Assembly: GCF_043641665.1 (NCBI RefSeq)
Contig: NC_092200.1
Location: 17,245,694-17,309,693 of the forward strand
DNA: 64,000 nt
Direction of reading: 5' to 3'
From: Enoplosus armatus
Taxonomy: Eukaryota > Chordata > Actinopteri > Centrarchiformes > Enoplosidae
Shown: positions 26,890 to 37,310 of the stretch, piece by piece
How positions within the stretch are numbered: the stretch's first letter is position 1
How the letters are laid out: each line of letters begins with the position of its first letter
Notes under the pieces: model-generated
The model's database searches: none
What the model was told of the DNA's origin: nothing
The model's input: only the letters and a program-made list of their open reading frames with translations
Program-made: the position numbers and the translations under genes

Positions 26890-27419
26890 GAAGGGAGGGT
26901 GTTCCTCACACTGACTTCTCTATAGGGCAGAGAGCTGCACTGAGTCTGCACAAAAAAAAAAAAAAATCTTCACAAAAAGAAAAATGCGTAGGCTAAACAA
27001 TTTTCTCAGTGAGCAGCAAGCGGCTTTGAAATGAACAATAAATGCAAATGCAATCTCATTTAGCAGACGAACTGCAGCCAGAACTAAAGCTTAGATTCCT
27101 ATGTCACATATTCTGTAGCCTTAAATACCGTAAATGAACTGTGCGGCCTGTTTTTCGCTATTCTGCTTAACTGAAGTGACCTGCACTTACATAACCTGAA
27201 AAGGTGCAGAGTTCTCACAAGGCAAACAGAAAGCAGCCACTTAAGGCAGAGGTTTATAAAGTTGAGAGCATTAAAGGGTCAATTCATCCAAAGTTTCTGC
27301 CGCCACCACAACTTACTCCTCCACACAACACAAAAAGCTTTCATTGGGGCTTCAATTACCAATTTCTGAACATCAGAAACGGGGACAAATGCCAACCACA
27401 ATACTCTAGAGCGCAAGGT

Positions 27420-27636
27420 GACATCTTAAAGTGTCTCCTTTTGTCATAACAAACAGCACAAAATATTCAATTTACTATGATGTAAGAGCAGGAAAAGCAG
27501 CAAATTCTCACTTTTGAGATTTGATTTTGCTTAAAAAAAAAAAGACTTTTTAATCGATTATCAAAACAGTTGTCCATTCATTCTCTCTCTATCAGCTCCA
27601 TCAAAGATTAATCGACTACTCGCTGCAGCTCTAGTT
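27420..27636 (+). mobile_element. Short interspersed repeat ending TTAATCGACTACTCG...GCAGCTCTAG
   Basis: The sequence runs through AATATTCAATTTACTATGAT, GCAGCAAATTCTCACTTTTG, TTTTTAATCGATTATCAAAA and GATTAATCGACTACTCGCTG, and ends in GCAGCTCTAG. I recognise this order from memory as a common percomorph repeat. It lies about 250 bases left of the hAT element. Non-coding. Confidence 0.55.
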
Positions 27637-28015
27637 TACACAGGGACTATTTCTGTGGTAGAAAGTAGTTCCAGTAAGAACTGTTGACAGCATGGTCTGT
27701 ACATTACCTACAGTAACCAGGATTTTAGAAATGCTGGGTCAGTCCCTTCCACCCTCAGAAAAGCCTGAATGATTTTTTTAAGCAAACACTGATCTCTATA
27801 TTTGAGAGTTTATAAATCTGATGAAGATATATCATCCAATTGTAATCTACTTCACAGAAACAGACAATCTTGATATGGCTCCCTTAGAATTGGAATTATT
27901 ACAGTTTTGACTCTTAGATTTCATTTTAGTTTTGTTTGAGGTCGTTTGCTAGTTTTCGTTTAGTTTCAGATTATCAGAAAGATTGAGTTTTATATATATT
28001 TTTGTTTTACAGTAG

Positions 28016-28178
28016 GTTTTTTTGGGGGGGGAATTTTTGCCTTTATTTGACAGTGACAGCTTGAAAAGAGACAGGAAATGCGGGGGAGAGGGGGGTGACA
28101 TGCAGCGAAGGAATCGAACCTGGGCCGCTGCGGGAAGGCCTCAGCCTTATGTGGTATGCGCTCTACCCGGGGGGCCCG
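28016..28178 (-). mobile_element. tRNA-derived SINE nested in the hAT element
   Basis: On the minus strand the element starts near 28178 and carries a Pol III A-box-like GGGTAGAGCGC (28159-28169) and a B-box GGTTCGATTCC (28110-28120), spaced as in a tRNA. The body then runs through GCTGCATGTCA, a pyrimidine-rich segment and CAAATAAAGGCAAAA to a short tail. Flanking direct repeats TTTACAGTAG (28006-28015) and TTTATAGTAG (28179-28188) differ at one base and look like the target-site duplication. From memory, the family is very common in percomorph genomes. Confidence 0.75.
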
Positions 28179-28480
28179 TTTATAGTAGTTTTAGTTTGTT
28201 TTTGTTCGGGCCAGGTATAAATGTGTATTGGGGAATCAACCCGAGTCATCTTTCCCTACCACAGACCCTAACCCTCCGAAGAAAAAAAAAAGACTATCTG
28301 CAATTTCCTCCAGACCCCAGTTGGCTAACATTAGAACTGAGCTGAATACCTTGGTTAAATGGCATCTGATGTACTTCAATATTTATATCGTGTTCTTGTT
28401 ATTTCCTTCTACAAGACTAGACTGCATTTAACATGAACACATTTTTTATTAAACTAAAAAATAAACAGTAAACAGTAAAA

Positions 28481-29400
28481 TCAAAAAGGCAACAATTTCG
28501 TGTTGATCCTGAGGAACACTCGCTGTTCCAGGGATGTGTGTTTGCCCTGTTTCTCAACCCTGATGACAACAGTCCACACACGGAGACAAAAGACTTGTGA
28601 GACAGGGGCACACCAGATCCAGCGCCACAGGGGCAATCTTAGGATACAGAGCCTCCCTTGTTTTCCAGGACTGCAGCGCTCCCTCATCGACGCCCTGCCG
28701 ACAATATGGTACCTTTTCATCTCAATCAACACGCGCTCAGCTCTGCCTCGGCCCGGAGCGATCTGTGGGTGGCACCTCCGTCCAGGATGCAAGGAAGCGG
28801 TACCTCTGAAGGACTGAGGAAGAGTGGCATGCAGTGGTCTCTGTGGCCTCTGCGGTGGTGGCTTCGGAGGGGGAGTGATAGCCCTGATGCCCTGAGCTGA
28901 CATGTGCTGCCCTCCTCAGTGGCTGCGTCTCTGGTGATAGGAGAGCCACAGAGAGACTGGGATCCGGTAAGCAGGCTCCTACCAGCAAAGGGATTTGAGG
29001 AGGACTTGCGCTAGTTGCTTTCCTTCCACCGTGGACTGAAGGTGGGCCTCAAGGTTGAGCGGGCAAGGGATGACCTCAGAGAGAGATTGGCTATCAGTCT
29101 GTAGCTGGTCTGTGTGAAGGTCACTGTTGAGCTCCGTCTTGGTGTCAAGCATTCTCTTCAACATGTTCAGTGAGCTATTCCACCGCCAATCCCGATCAGA
29201 GTTTTGCCACACTTCTATGCCATGGCGTCGTTGGCAATTGATGCTGTCCGGACTGCATGAACCAGCCTCCTTGCTTTGGTGAGGACTGAGTCCGCGCTAG
29301 GCTCCGTGTCTGACTCCATGTCTGACCCCGAGTCAGTCTCATACTGGTCGGTTCCCCGTCTGATCAGCCTGTCAACTTCCTCACTTTCCTTTTTCCTCAC
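28481..29400 (-). pseudogene. hAT-family transposase remnant
   Basis: Transposase pseudogene of the element above. Reading right to left on the minus strand, an acidic segment and ARRLVHAVRTASIAND lead to a frameshift, then the RWNSS motif, then a proline-rich degraded stretch, then the WK...YP..AP.A dimerisation motif, and finally the VFLRINTKLL end. Pieces fall in at least three frames. The RW-serving block and the C-terminal dimerisation block are hallmarks of hAT transposases, including domesticated ZBED proteins, but the many breaks rule out a working host gene. A BED zinc finger was not visible upstream. Confidence 0.6.
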
Positions 29401-30051
29401 TTACTTGAGTAGCCTTACAGCTAGCTTTGCCGATGTGAGACCCGTTATCTGCGACAAATGGCATTACCTTCTCCTCTTCGATCGCCCATTCAGCCATTGT
29501 TTTATACATACATGGTGCAATAGCTTCCCCAGTGTGGCGGGTGATCCGGCGCCATCTTAGCTAAAAATGCTGCACGCGCCTCTTTGTGCACACCGTGAAA
29601 ATTGACTCGAAATGACATTTGTGGGATTCGTCCCTCTAATGTTGGCACCACAAATACGACCACCTTCAAGAACAACAATAAAGCCTGCAACCCGATGGAG
29701 TTCGGTGGTCAATGTTAAGGAACTGCGGCATAGCGCCATCTCCTGGAATCTCAAGTCCGTTCAAGTTCTATGGTTCAATGTCACGTGAGTTGAAGGAAAT
29801 TAATTTTGTCTCCGTTTTTTCCAGTAGAGATATATTATTGCTAAAAAACTACAACTGAAATGAATGTACGTTCATTTTTATTGAATTAGGCTACTTTTGT
29901 AACCAGGCTAGTTTTGTAACCAGCCAATATTGTTTCAGTTTAGTTTTGGTTTTTCTTAAAGGGTATCTTAAAGGGTCGTTTTTATTGGGTTTCAGTTTCC
30001 GACAATTTTTTTCACTGCTTCTTTTCGTTTTGGTTTACAATAATAACCCTG

Positions 30052-32639
30052 CTAAGCGGGACATTTTACAGTGCAAAAATCTCCCCATTACATGGACTGT
30101 GTAATGGCCACATTACCTCAAACCAAGTTTGGCTGCAATTTCTTGTTACTTACAACATATATACGCCTATACTGACACATCTGCAACAGGCAAATATTGG
30201 CAAATATATCAGCGTGGCCGCTGTATCGTCTAATTCTCTGCTTCACTGAGCCCAAACACCGGACATCCTGGATAACCGGCAAGTGCAGGAATAATTATAT
30301 ACTTCTTTAATACAGAGTGAGCATTTTTTTTTGCTTTTCCGTCTGACGTGATGTTTTTGTGAGCCAGCCAATGACAACAAACAGAAAGCAGGATTTTCCA
30401 CCCACGACAACAACCACAATCCAACTACAGAGTTTGGTGGTAGAAAAGTGGTAGGCCCATTTGTTAACTATGATAATCGAGAGCCAGTACGGAGCATGTG
30501 TTGGCGGTGTCGTAGGAGTTGCTGTTATGAGTGTGAAAGTTGTACCAATTGCGAAAAAAAGCGGTTGCTGATTTGTGTAGTGTGACCTGCTTTCCATCAT
30601 CGGCACAAAATACTGCTGAGACAGCAATTTTTCTACAAAAAAAAAAAAGAAAAAAGTGTAACGGTGAAAGCATTTTTCTCTGTACATGTCCTAATAATGT
30701 TGCCTTCACATGAGTCAGACCTTTTTTTTTTAAACTGATGAGACACTGTTTGTACTGGGAACTCCCCAGTTTGGAATTAGTGTAAACTGCAAAAGTGTGG
30801 GGTGTGCTGACCTTTGCGGCATCTTTTATGTGACAAAAACTGGGCTGCTTCAGATAGTGAAAATAATAAATTGTTGTATCTGGAAAGGAAAGGCCAGACC
30901 ACTCTCTGGAACATACCATATACCACAATGAGAGACATTTCCAGTCCCAATAAGATGGATCTGACTGGAGGGGAATTTTCTCCTTCACCAGAATCCATCT
31001 CCCTTTCACCACAGCAGATCGTATGCCTCATGTTTAACATCTTAGAGGCGTTTAATGTTAATCTTAAGTCAAACACCTCAGGGACCATGAATCGTCTCAG
31101 ATTGGCAGTAACACCCGTCACACAGCCCGTTCACTGAGACTAGATCAGTACTCCCAATTCAGAAAGCCACGTGAAATCACAGACTCAGAGCTTTCCTACA
31201 GTATGGAGCTGGGGGCCTGAAAAATGTACCAAGGACTTCATGCGGTTTTTGTCAACCTTTCTTTCATGAGTGGCTCACGTGGAGCAACCGGGTCATACCG
31301 CTACAAAAAGCAACGTTTCAATGAGCTACACAAAGACTCCCCGCCAGATCTAGGAGATCTGTTCTGAAGCGGACTCTGACCTTTGACCTACCCGGGGAGA
31401 AGCGCACAAATACATGCATCACAAACTGGAGCCTGTTTCCAGCCCAAATAATTGTACTTCTCTCTCTCCCCGACACTGTTTCTGATACCTAAACTTGAGG
31501 TAGGACAGGTAGCCGACACTGAATCTGATACCAGTGCATCACTAGTGATACAGTTATCTGTAATTGTGTCAAAAGCATAAAACCTAAGCACCTGCATGTC
31601 TGGGCTGCAACTGCCCTAGAAACAGGTGCAGCGTGTGCTGCAGATCTGTATGCAGCACATAGCCTGTTTGTCATCTACCAAAGAAAACATACAGCGCTCC
31701 ATATTATATAACAACACTTTGCGAATTGATCATGACGGGCTCGGAGAGCACAACTCCTAGCGGGGTTATTAAAGTGATATACACAGTATATGTATATTTT
31801 TATACTATAATACAGTAAATATTCTGAAATATATAAATAACATGGCCAAATGGCAATCTCAGTCATCCAGTGAATGAAATCCAGCGCTGCTGAATAGTTT
31901 GCAACGTTGCTCGCCACGGAATAAACATCTACTCGCAAAACACCTCTCACAGATGCCTTGGGCCCCTCTGCATAATAAACTGAATTATACAAAGTGCAAC
32001 AAGACAAAGAGTCAATCAATACTAACTGGACTACATCTTCTATTTTAACAGGATCACGTCTTTACGCCTCCCGAACTCTACATTCCTGCTCTAACTGGTT
32101 CCTTATTGCATTTAACCATGTTTAAAAAAAAAAAAAAAAAAAAGGTAAAGCACAGGTGATCCGTCCAAGTGCACCTAATTCACTGTTTACCATGCCCCCC
32201 CCCCCCCCCCCCCTCCTCCTCTGTGGCGTCAAGGCTGCACAACATGTACACTGGCACAGGTGCACATGCAGCACTGCCGGCGTTCAGGGGGTTGAGTTGA
32301 GGACAGACGCGAGTCTGGAGGAACAGTTGTCAGTTGCGTGTCTGTTTGCGCAGCTCTCGGGTCTGTGTGCACATCTTACTGCGGGGAACCCTGGCCTGGT
32401 GACGTATGTCTGCGATGCACAGCTGCAGGGTTAGCCACAGGCCTGCATTGGCTATACACACACACACACACACTCACACACACTGTATGACAGCGTACAT
32501 ACGTGTGTGTGTCCGCTCTTGGATGCATGTGCACTTGGACGTGACGAGCGACATTTTGCGACAGACTTGTCCGCCTGACTTTGAAGCGGATCCTCACGCT
32601 GTATAAACACAGAGCTGCTGCATGTGAGAGGCTGCCGTG
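30052..32639. other. Intergenic, no gene seen
   Basis: AT-rich to mixed sequence right of the hAT element. Contains poly-A at 32124-32143, C19 at 32195-32213 and a CA tract at 32456-32484. The 182-codon minus frame at 30464-31012 shows no domain and is treated as chance. Confidence 0.45.
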
Positions 32640-33250
32640 ATAACACTGCAACCGAGCCCCGTTGCAGGCTTCATTTCCTCCCTCTAAAAGCGGCGGGGGT
32701 GGGGTGCAAATGTTGGATTAACTTTAGCGTGTGTCTCACCTGGATCCCCAGTTACGCAGAGGACGCGCCTTCAAGCTACAGACGGGTTCATTTTTCGTAA
32801 ATACCTGGGAAAACCGTCGATCCTCAGAACTGTTTCTCTCCAGCCATTTTGAGCCAAACCGTCAACTTGATCCGGCGAGGGGACGGTGGTGTGTGTGTGG
32901 GGGGGGTGAAAATATGTACCGAGTTATTTGTCAATCACATTTCTCGGCTAACGCGAACCAGAATAATTAAGCGGAGTCAAGTGGAGGACGGAGTTTGTGT
33001 TTCGGCGAGAAATGAATGTTTCAGACGGACGAGGAGGCAGCATCCTGCGGTCACTCATTTCCTGTACACCCCCGTGACGGCAGAAATGGTACGGCTCGAA
33101 AAGAATTCGAGGGGACCTCCTTCGCTCCGCTCGGTCAATGCAGCCAATGAGCGGCCGTGTAGTAACGTGTAGCAGTACAGCGCGGTGCTGTCACTGTCAG
33201 ACAGCTGAGAGGACGTCAAACTTATCAAAGCGCCCTGGTCGTTTCAGGAT
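32640..33250. promoter_or_regulatory. CpG-dense block 12 kb upstream of zeb1, possible promoter
   Basis: CpG is frequent here (for example TACGCAGAGGACGCGCC, GATCCGGCGAGGGGACGG, CTTCGCTCCGCTCGGTC, AGCGGCCGTG) compared with neighbouring sequence. CAGCCAATGAGCGGC at 33140-33154 is a good CCAAT box with an adjacent GC motif. It could be a distal zeb1 promoter, the promoter of a non-coding or divergent RNA, or an orphan CpG island. The 107-codon frame at 32849-33172 has no recognisable domain and is not claimed as a gene. Confidence 0.4.
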
Positions 33251-33803
33251 GTTTGTACAACAACAAAAAAAACAAATGTACAATGACATTTATGTAACGC
33301 CAGGATCCATACAAACGAGCAATTATTATTTCATTATCGGTATTTAATTTTTTATATTTGATTTAAAATGATTCTTCAAATTAAAGTGGCAATGCACTCA
33401 CGTTGCATTATTACCTGGATAGATGATCGTTCTTGTCCCTGGAGGGAAAGCTGTGTTCAAAGCCTGCACATGTTCAGGTGTGAAAAGAATGCCGACCTAC
33501 GTTGGAAATGTGCACATATATGCACGTATACCGTAGATGAATGGCCCTGCATGTATCCTCACATAAACACACATGCACACTCACATCTACTTAATGTATA
33601 GTACTCAATGGGGTATTTTATTCAATGCTGCCATGGCCCGAGAGACAGAACTCCTGCTCAGAGACCCTCTGTCAAAGCTTTAAAAACTGTATTATTTTAT
33701 GTGTGCTAGTACTAGTGCAGTAGACTATTACACAGAGCCCCACCCCCCCACCCCTCCCCGGGGCCCAACAGCTTAAACAAAAAACAAAACATCTGCAAAG
33801 GGA

Positions 33804-33942
33804 ATAGTAACTATAGCTGTCAAATAAAGTTAGTGGGGTGAAAAGTACAACGTTTTCCTCAGAAATGTAATGAGGTTATATGTAGTAAGTACAGTATGTG
33901 AGCGCAGTACTTGGGTAAACATTAGTTACTTTCCACCAGTGC
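33804..33942 (+). mobile_element. 3' fragment of a percomorph repeat ending in TTACTTTCCACCA
   Basis: Segments AGTAACTATAGCTGTCAAAT, AAGTACAACGTTTTCCTCAG and TTAGTTACTTTCCACCAGTG match, from memory, the 3' half of a very common percomorph repeat. The same family occurs at 40541-41200 in the same orientation. Non-coding. Confidence 0.55.
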
Positions 33943-34329
33943 AAACAAGTCCAATAAATGAAGTTAAAACCCTGGTCACAGTATATATGAAATAAACCTC
34001 TTCCAGGCTCAGGAGATGCTAACAACTGCTACTACAGCTGTGGTTGCCAGTGTTGCTGTTACTGCTATAAATGCTACTGCTACTGCAGCCGCCAAGGCTG
34101 CATTTTTGGTGCAACGTTCCCGCTAATATTCGATTCTTACTGCAATAATGAAAGACTAATAATTACATTCAGAGTCCCGACGATAACAGATCTCTCTTGT
34201 TGTTCGTTTTTGTTCACGCTTCAGTCAGCTTGTATAATCCTGATGAAGTCCATATATGAATAATTGCATCACATATTAGGATGAATCCGTCGTGACTCAA
34301 ACGCACACATTTAGACGTAGATGTAAATT

Positions 34330-34330
<1 letters not shown>

Positions 34331-34360
<30 letters not shown>
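34331..34360 (+). repeat. (CA)15 microsatellite
   Basis: Thirty bases of AC/CA, 172 bases left of a complementary GT tract. Confidence 0.96.
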
Positions 34361-34362
<2 letters not shown>

Positions 34363-34528
34363 CTGTTCTACTGGTATTTCACACCGCTTTCTTGATGCAA
34401 TGAAGCATGGTGTTGTTAGTTTTGCAATTTGAGTCACCTGGGGCAACACATGTCCTGTTCTGTTAACCACTGTCACAGGCCTCCGTGTATAGTCCGTGGC
34501 AGGTGGCGATGCTTTCTGCCTGTGAGAG

Positions 34529-34532
<4 letters not shown>

Positions 34533-34574
<42 letters not shown>
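34533..34574 (+). repeat. (GT)21 microsatellite
   Basis: Forty-two bases of GT/TG, complementary to the CA tract at 34331-34360. Confidence 0.96.
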
Positions 34575-34575
<1 letters not shown>

Positions 34576-35280
34576 ATGACAGACAGACAGAAACGGAGAA
34601 AGATGCATTCAGTGTCATGCTACTTAGGAGTTGTCTGTGTCCTTTTCTGTCTCTCTGTTTGCGTCTTTCACGCGCACGCTGAGAGGCAGCGGCAGTGACA
34701 GGAGCCCAGAGAACAAAGACGTGTAATCAGGAACTTCAGTACAGGTGTTGTCACTGCTGCTTTTCTGACAGGCTCTGTTGCGCGCTGATAATGCTATCAA
34801 CATTTCTCAACTCCCAAAACAGGATATGAAAGAGGGTTGCCTTTCTCTGTAACCCTTCATGAAACACAGAGGCATCGCTGACTAGCATTCGTGCCTTATG
34901 ACTGTAAAACCTGATCCAACTCTCAGGTATCACTCTGAAACACGTGTTTCAACAGTCAAACCGATATTCTGTTCTTCAGTAGCGCGTGTGGCTGTATATT
35001 TGGCTCAGGGCTATGGGAGTTAAGAGATCTTTTTAAACAACACACAGAGGTCTTAACTGTAGGGGGGGGGGGGGAAAGTAGTTGTGGCATCTCGACTTTG
35101 TGATCAATACGAGGATCTTTAGCTCAGGGCCAAATAGAATTAAGAATTGCTTTAGGATAATGACAGTATCGACCAGCGCTCAGTAAAGCGTTTCAAGCTG
35201 TGGCAGGTTAATTCCCATCCATGAAGGTGTACAGGGAGCCAGTCTGAGTCAGGTTTGACGGTCAAAGTGATTCTCTCCAG

Positions 35281-35355
35281 CTGTGTGGTACGAGGGGGTG
35301 GGGGGGGGGAGTAGGTGCTGTGCATAGTGCTACTTTCCCCCCCTGTACCACACAG
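35281..35355. repeat. 75-base hairpin-forming imperfect palindrome
   Basis: CTGTGTGGTAC at 35281-35291 is exactly complementary to GTACCACACAG at 35345-35355. The inner arms pair G-rich with C-rich sequence and AGTAGGTGCT (35310-35319) with AGTGCTACT (35326-35334), around a loop near GTGCAT. The arms are about 30 bases each. It could be a degenerate foldback transposon or a precursor-like hairpin; nothing shows transcription. Confidence 0.7.
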
Positions 35356-36539
35356 CCAATTTTAGCTTCAACACAATATAATTTACAACCTATTCTTTGG
35401 AAACTCAGACATTTGAGAGCTTCTATGCCATCACAGAAATGGAGAACATTTGGCAAAAGCTACACCTACATAGACCACACTAGTAAAAAAAAAAAAAAAA
35501 AAATCAACTCCTGCAATTCATCCTCTCCATTGGCATGTGCCTAAATATCTGTAAACCCGAAAGTCCTCAGGCGACTCATGGATGACATGTCATGAATTAC
35601 AGGTCAGCGTGAGTTATAGCCAGATCAGGCTGCAAAGCATTAAGGCTGACACTGTAATATAACATAATAACACAATTACAGCTTAGAAGAAGGGGGTTAG
35701 GCAAACAATCATAGGAAAGAATTAGCCCTTCATTGCATGTTAACACACGCGGTTCCTCCGAGGACACGAAGAATTCTGGCGAAATGCAGAAATGAGTGGT
35801 GTGAGTTTCTCCCTCTTCTTTCCACGCTGATATATATTTTTAAGCAAGGTCCTTTGAGTGAGCATTCCTTGTTGTGTATTCCCTCTGTGAATAAAAGTAA
35901 TTTACCTTGCTCATTATGTGAGACGTTGAGGTGTTTTGATGTTTGGAGATGAAAATGCTTTGAGATGAAATATTCATTTTTTCTTTTTTTTAGTTGGCTT
36001 AATTATGTATGTGTCCACTGTCAAGTTGAAAACTGCTGCTCCTGTGAGGGATGTTTCAAGCGTACCTTTTTGCCATTGGCGCAGAATACATTACCTCCTT
36101 ATTACAGGGATTGCCTGGCGTACACTCATATGCAACCTTATGGAAATATTAAATGAAGGGGCTGCACACCTCAGTGGACACACTGAATAAGCATGAGCGT
36201 CTCTTGTTCGTGACTCATAATGCGAAGGTTGGGCTGATTGTCGTTTTTGACTCATTTGCTGCGTCATCCGTTGTTTAAGCTAAGACTTTGTTCTCGTCAT
36301 ATAGACAAAGAATATACCTGTGCACTTTGTTCTTTTATTTGAAACAACCTAATTCCGACAGTGATGTAATGAGTTTGTGCTGTGGATTAGGAGCAGATGG
36401 TAGAGGTGCCTTGGGTGTAATTTGTCTGGCATCATGAAAGTCACATCCCTGTGTGTGTGTGTGTGCGTGTGTGTGTGTGGCTTTATGGTTATGTAAAGAA
36501 TCAGCACGTAAAGCCGGGGGGTATTTCCAAAGATGCCAT

Positions 36540-37045
36540 GTCAAAGGAATACGTCAACACCTTGGAAAATACTCAAAATGAGAGTGAGATGAGAAGATCG
36601 ATACCACACTCATGTCTGTACAGTAACTATGAAGCTACAGCTAGCAGCGAGTTAGCTTAGCTTAGCGCTAAGGCTGGAAACTGCTAAAACCACAACCTGC
36701 CATTTTTACATTCCAGTTTTTGTACTTTTGGGGGTGGTATTGATCTTTTCATCTAACTCTTGGCGAAAACCAGCATATTTCCAAAAGTGCTATGCTATTC
36801 CTATAAGTACGATCCTGGACTTTATTAGCCTTGATTAGCGTAAACATTGGAGTTGGGGGGGGGGGGATCAGCTCGAGTGGCTCTGTCCAAAGTGAAAAAA
36901 GGGCTAAAGCTCACTAACTCGCTAACGTTGTATCTCATTAATATCATCCATGCACCAAGAGAAATGTAAAAAAAGTGGTTTTGGAGGGAGTTACATGCAA
37001 GAACTATCCCTTGGCGAACAACAGCTGGGCGCAGTGATCACAGTG
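36540..37045 (+). mobile_element. Interspersed repeat (TTAGCTTAGCTTAGC family), unit 1
   Basis: Starts GTCAAAGGAATACGTCAACA and continues GATGAGAAGATCGATACCAC, ATGAAGCTACAGCTAGCAGC, TTAGCTTAGCTTAGC and, after a gap, GGGAGTTACATGCAAGAACT and CCTTGGCGAAC. The order is that of a common percomorph repeat known to me from memory. An inverted fragment of the same family (36732-36806, GGTATTGATCTTTTCATCTA) is embedded. Related sequence lies at 59882-60203. Confidence 0.6.
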
Positions 37046-37069
37046 AAGTTTGGGGACCAACGTCACGGC

Positions 37070-37310
37070 GATGACAATACTCCGGGTATATAGTCACTGC
37101 TCCTCACCAAGAAATAATCCCACACATAACCCCCCAATCTCCTGTCATACATACAGTGCAGGCATGAGAATGGCTTGAATCTCCTCATCTAACTCTCAGC
37201 AAGAAAGAGAATAGGCATATTTCCCAGCATGTCCAACGATTCATTAAAACGCTCTAACATGAGATTTACGTCAATCTCCTCATCCCACTCTCAGAAAGAA
37301 AAAGGATTCC
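37070..37310 (-). mobile_element. Inverted, internally deleted second unit of the TTAGCTTAGC repeat
   Basis: CACCAAGAAATAATCCCACA (37107 onward) is the reverse-complement counterpart of the end of unit 1. CTCCTCATCTAACTCTCAGC with AAGAAAGAGAATAGGCATAT (37181-37220) is the counterpart of its start. Together the two units form a tail-to-tail inverted pair. A further partial copy of the CTCATC..ACTCTCAG motif follows at about 37276-37300. Confidence 0.55.

Larger units (their letters stand above)
19141..27419. other. Intergenic, no gene seen
   Basis: Mostly unique sequence with an (AAT)6 tract at 22204-22223, (GT)32 at 26823-26887 and A-runs at 26017-26029 and 26321-26337. Two sub-blocks (19640-20030 and 23160-23560) look conserved and are listed separately. 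No exon, tRNA or transposon end was recognised. Confidence 0.5.
27890..30051 (-). mobile_element. Decayed hAT-type DNA transposon with nested SINE
   Basis: The right end reads inward on the minus strand as CAGGGTTATTATTGTAAAC, a hAT-like terminus. The left end near 27890-27904 (GGAATTATTACAG) is a weaker match. Inside, minus-strand frames broken by stops and frameshifts carry hAT transposase traces: WRWNSSLNMLKRMLD (around 29170-29130), the block before the insertion domain, and WKTREALYPKIAPVALDLVC (around 28675-28615) followed by SLEQRVFLRINTKLL (about 28530-28485), the C-terminal dimerisation region. The T-rich flanks (27905-28015 and 29790-30045) look like the usual subterminal DNA. No 8-bp target duplication could be confirmed. 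The element is a fossil unable to encode an active enzyme. Confidence 0.65.
33251..36539. other. Intergenic, no gene seen
   Basis: Contains the repeat fragment at 33804-33942, an imperfect CTGCTA/GCTACT triplet stretch at 34020-34090, opposing CA and GT tracts at 34331 and 34533, the hairpin at 35281, and poly-A at 35485-35503. Confidence 0.5.

Noticed and set aside
28481..28903. 140-codon minus frame as an intact host gene
   Set aside because: It is one frame through a frameshifted hAT transposase remnant, not an intact protein.
30464..31012. 182-codon minus-strand frame
   Set aside because: No recognisable domain, compositionally ordinary non-coding sequence, and poly-T-derived phenylalanine runs inside.
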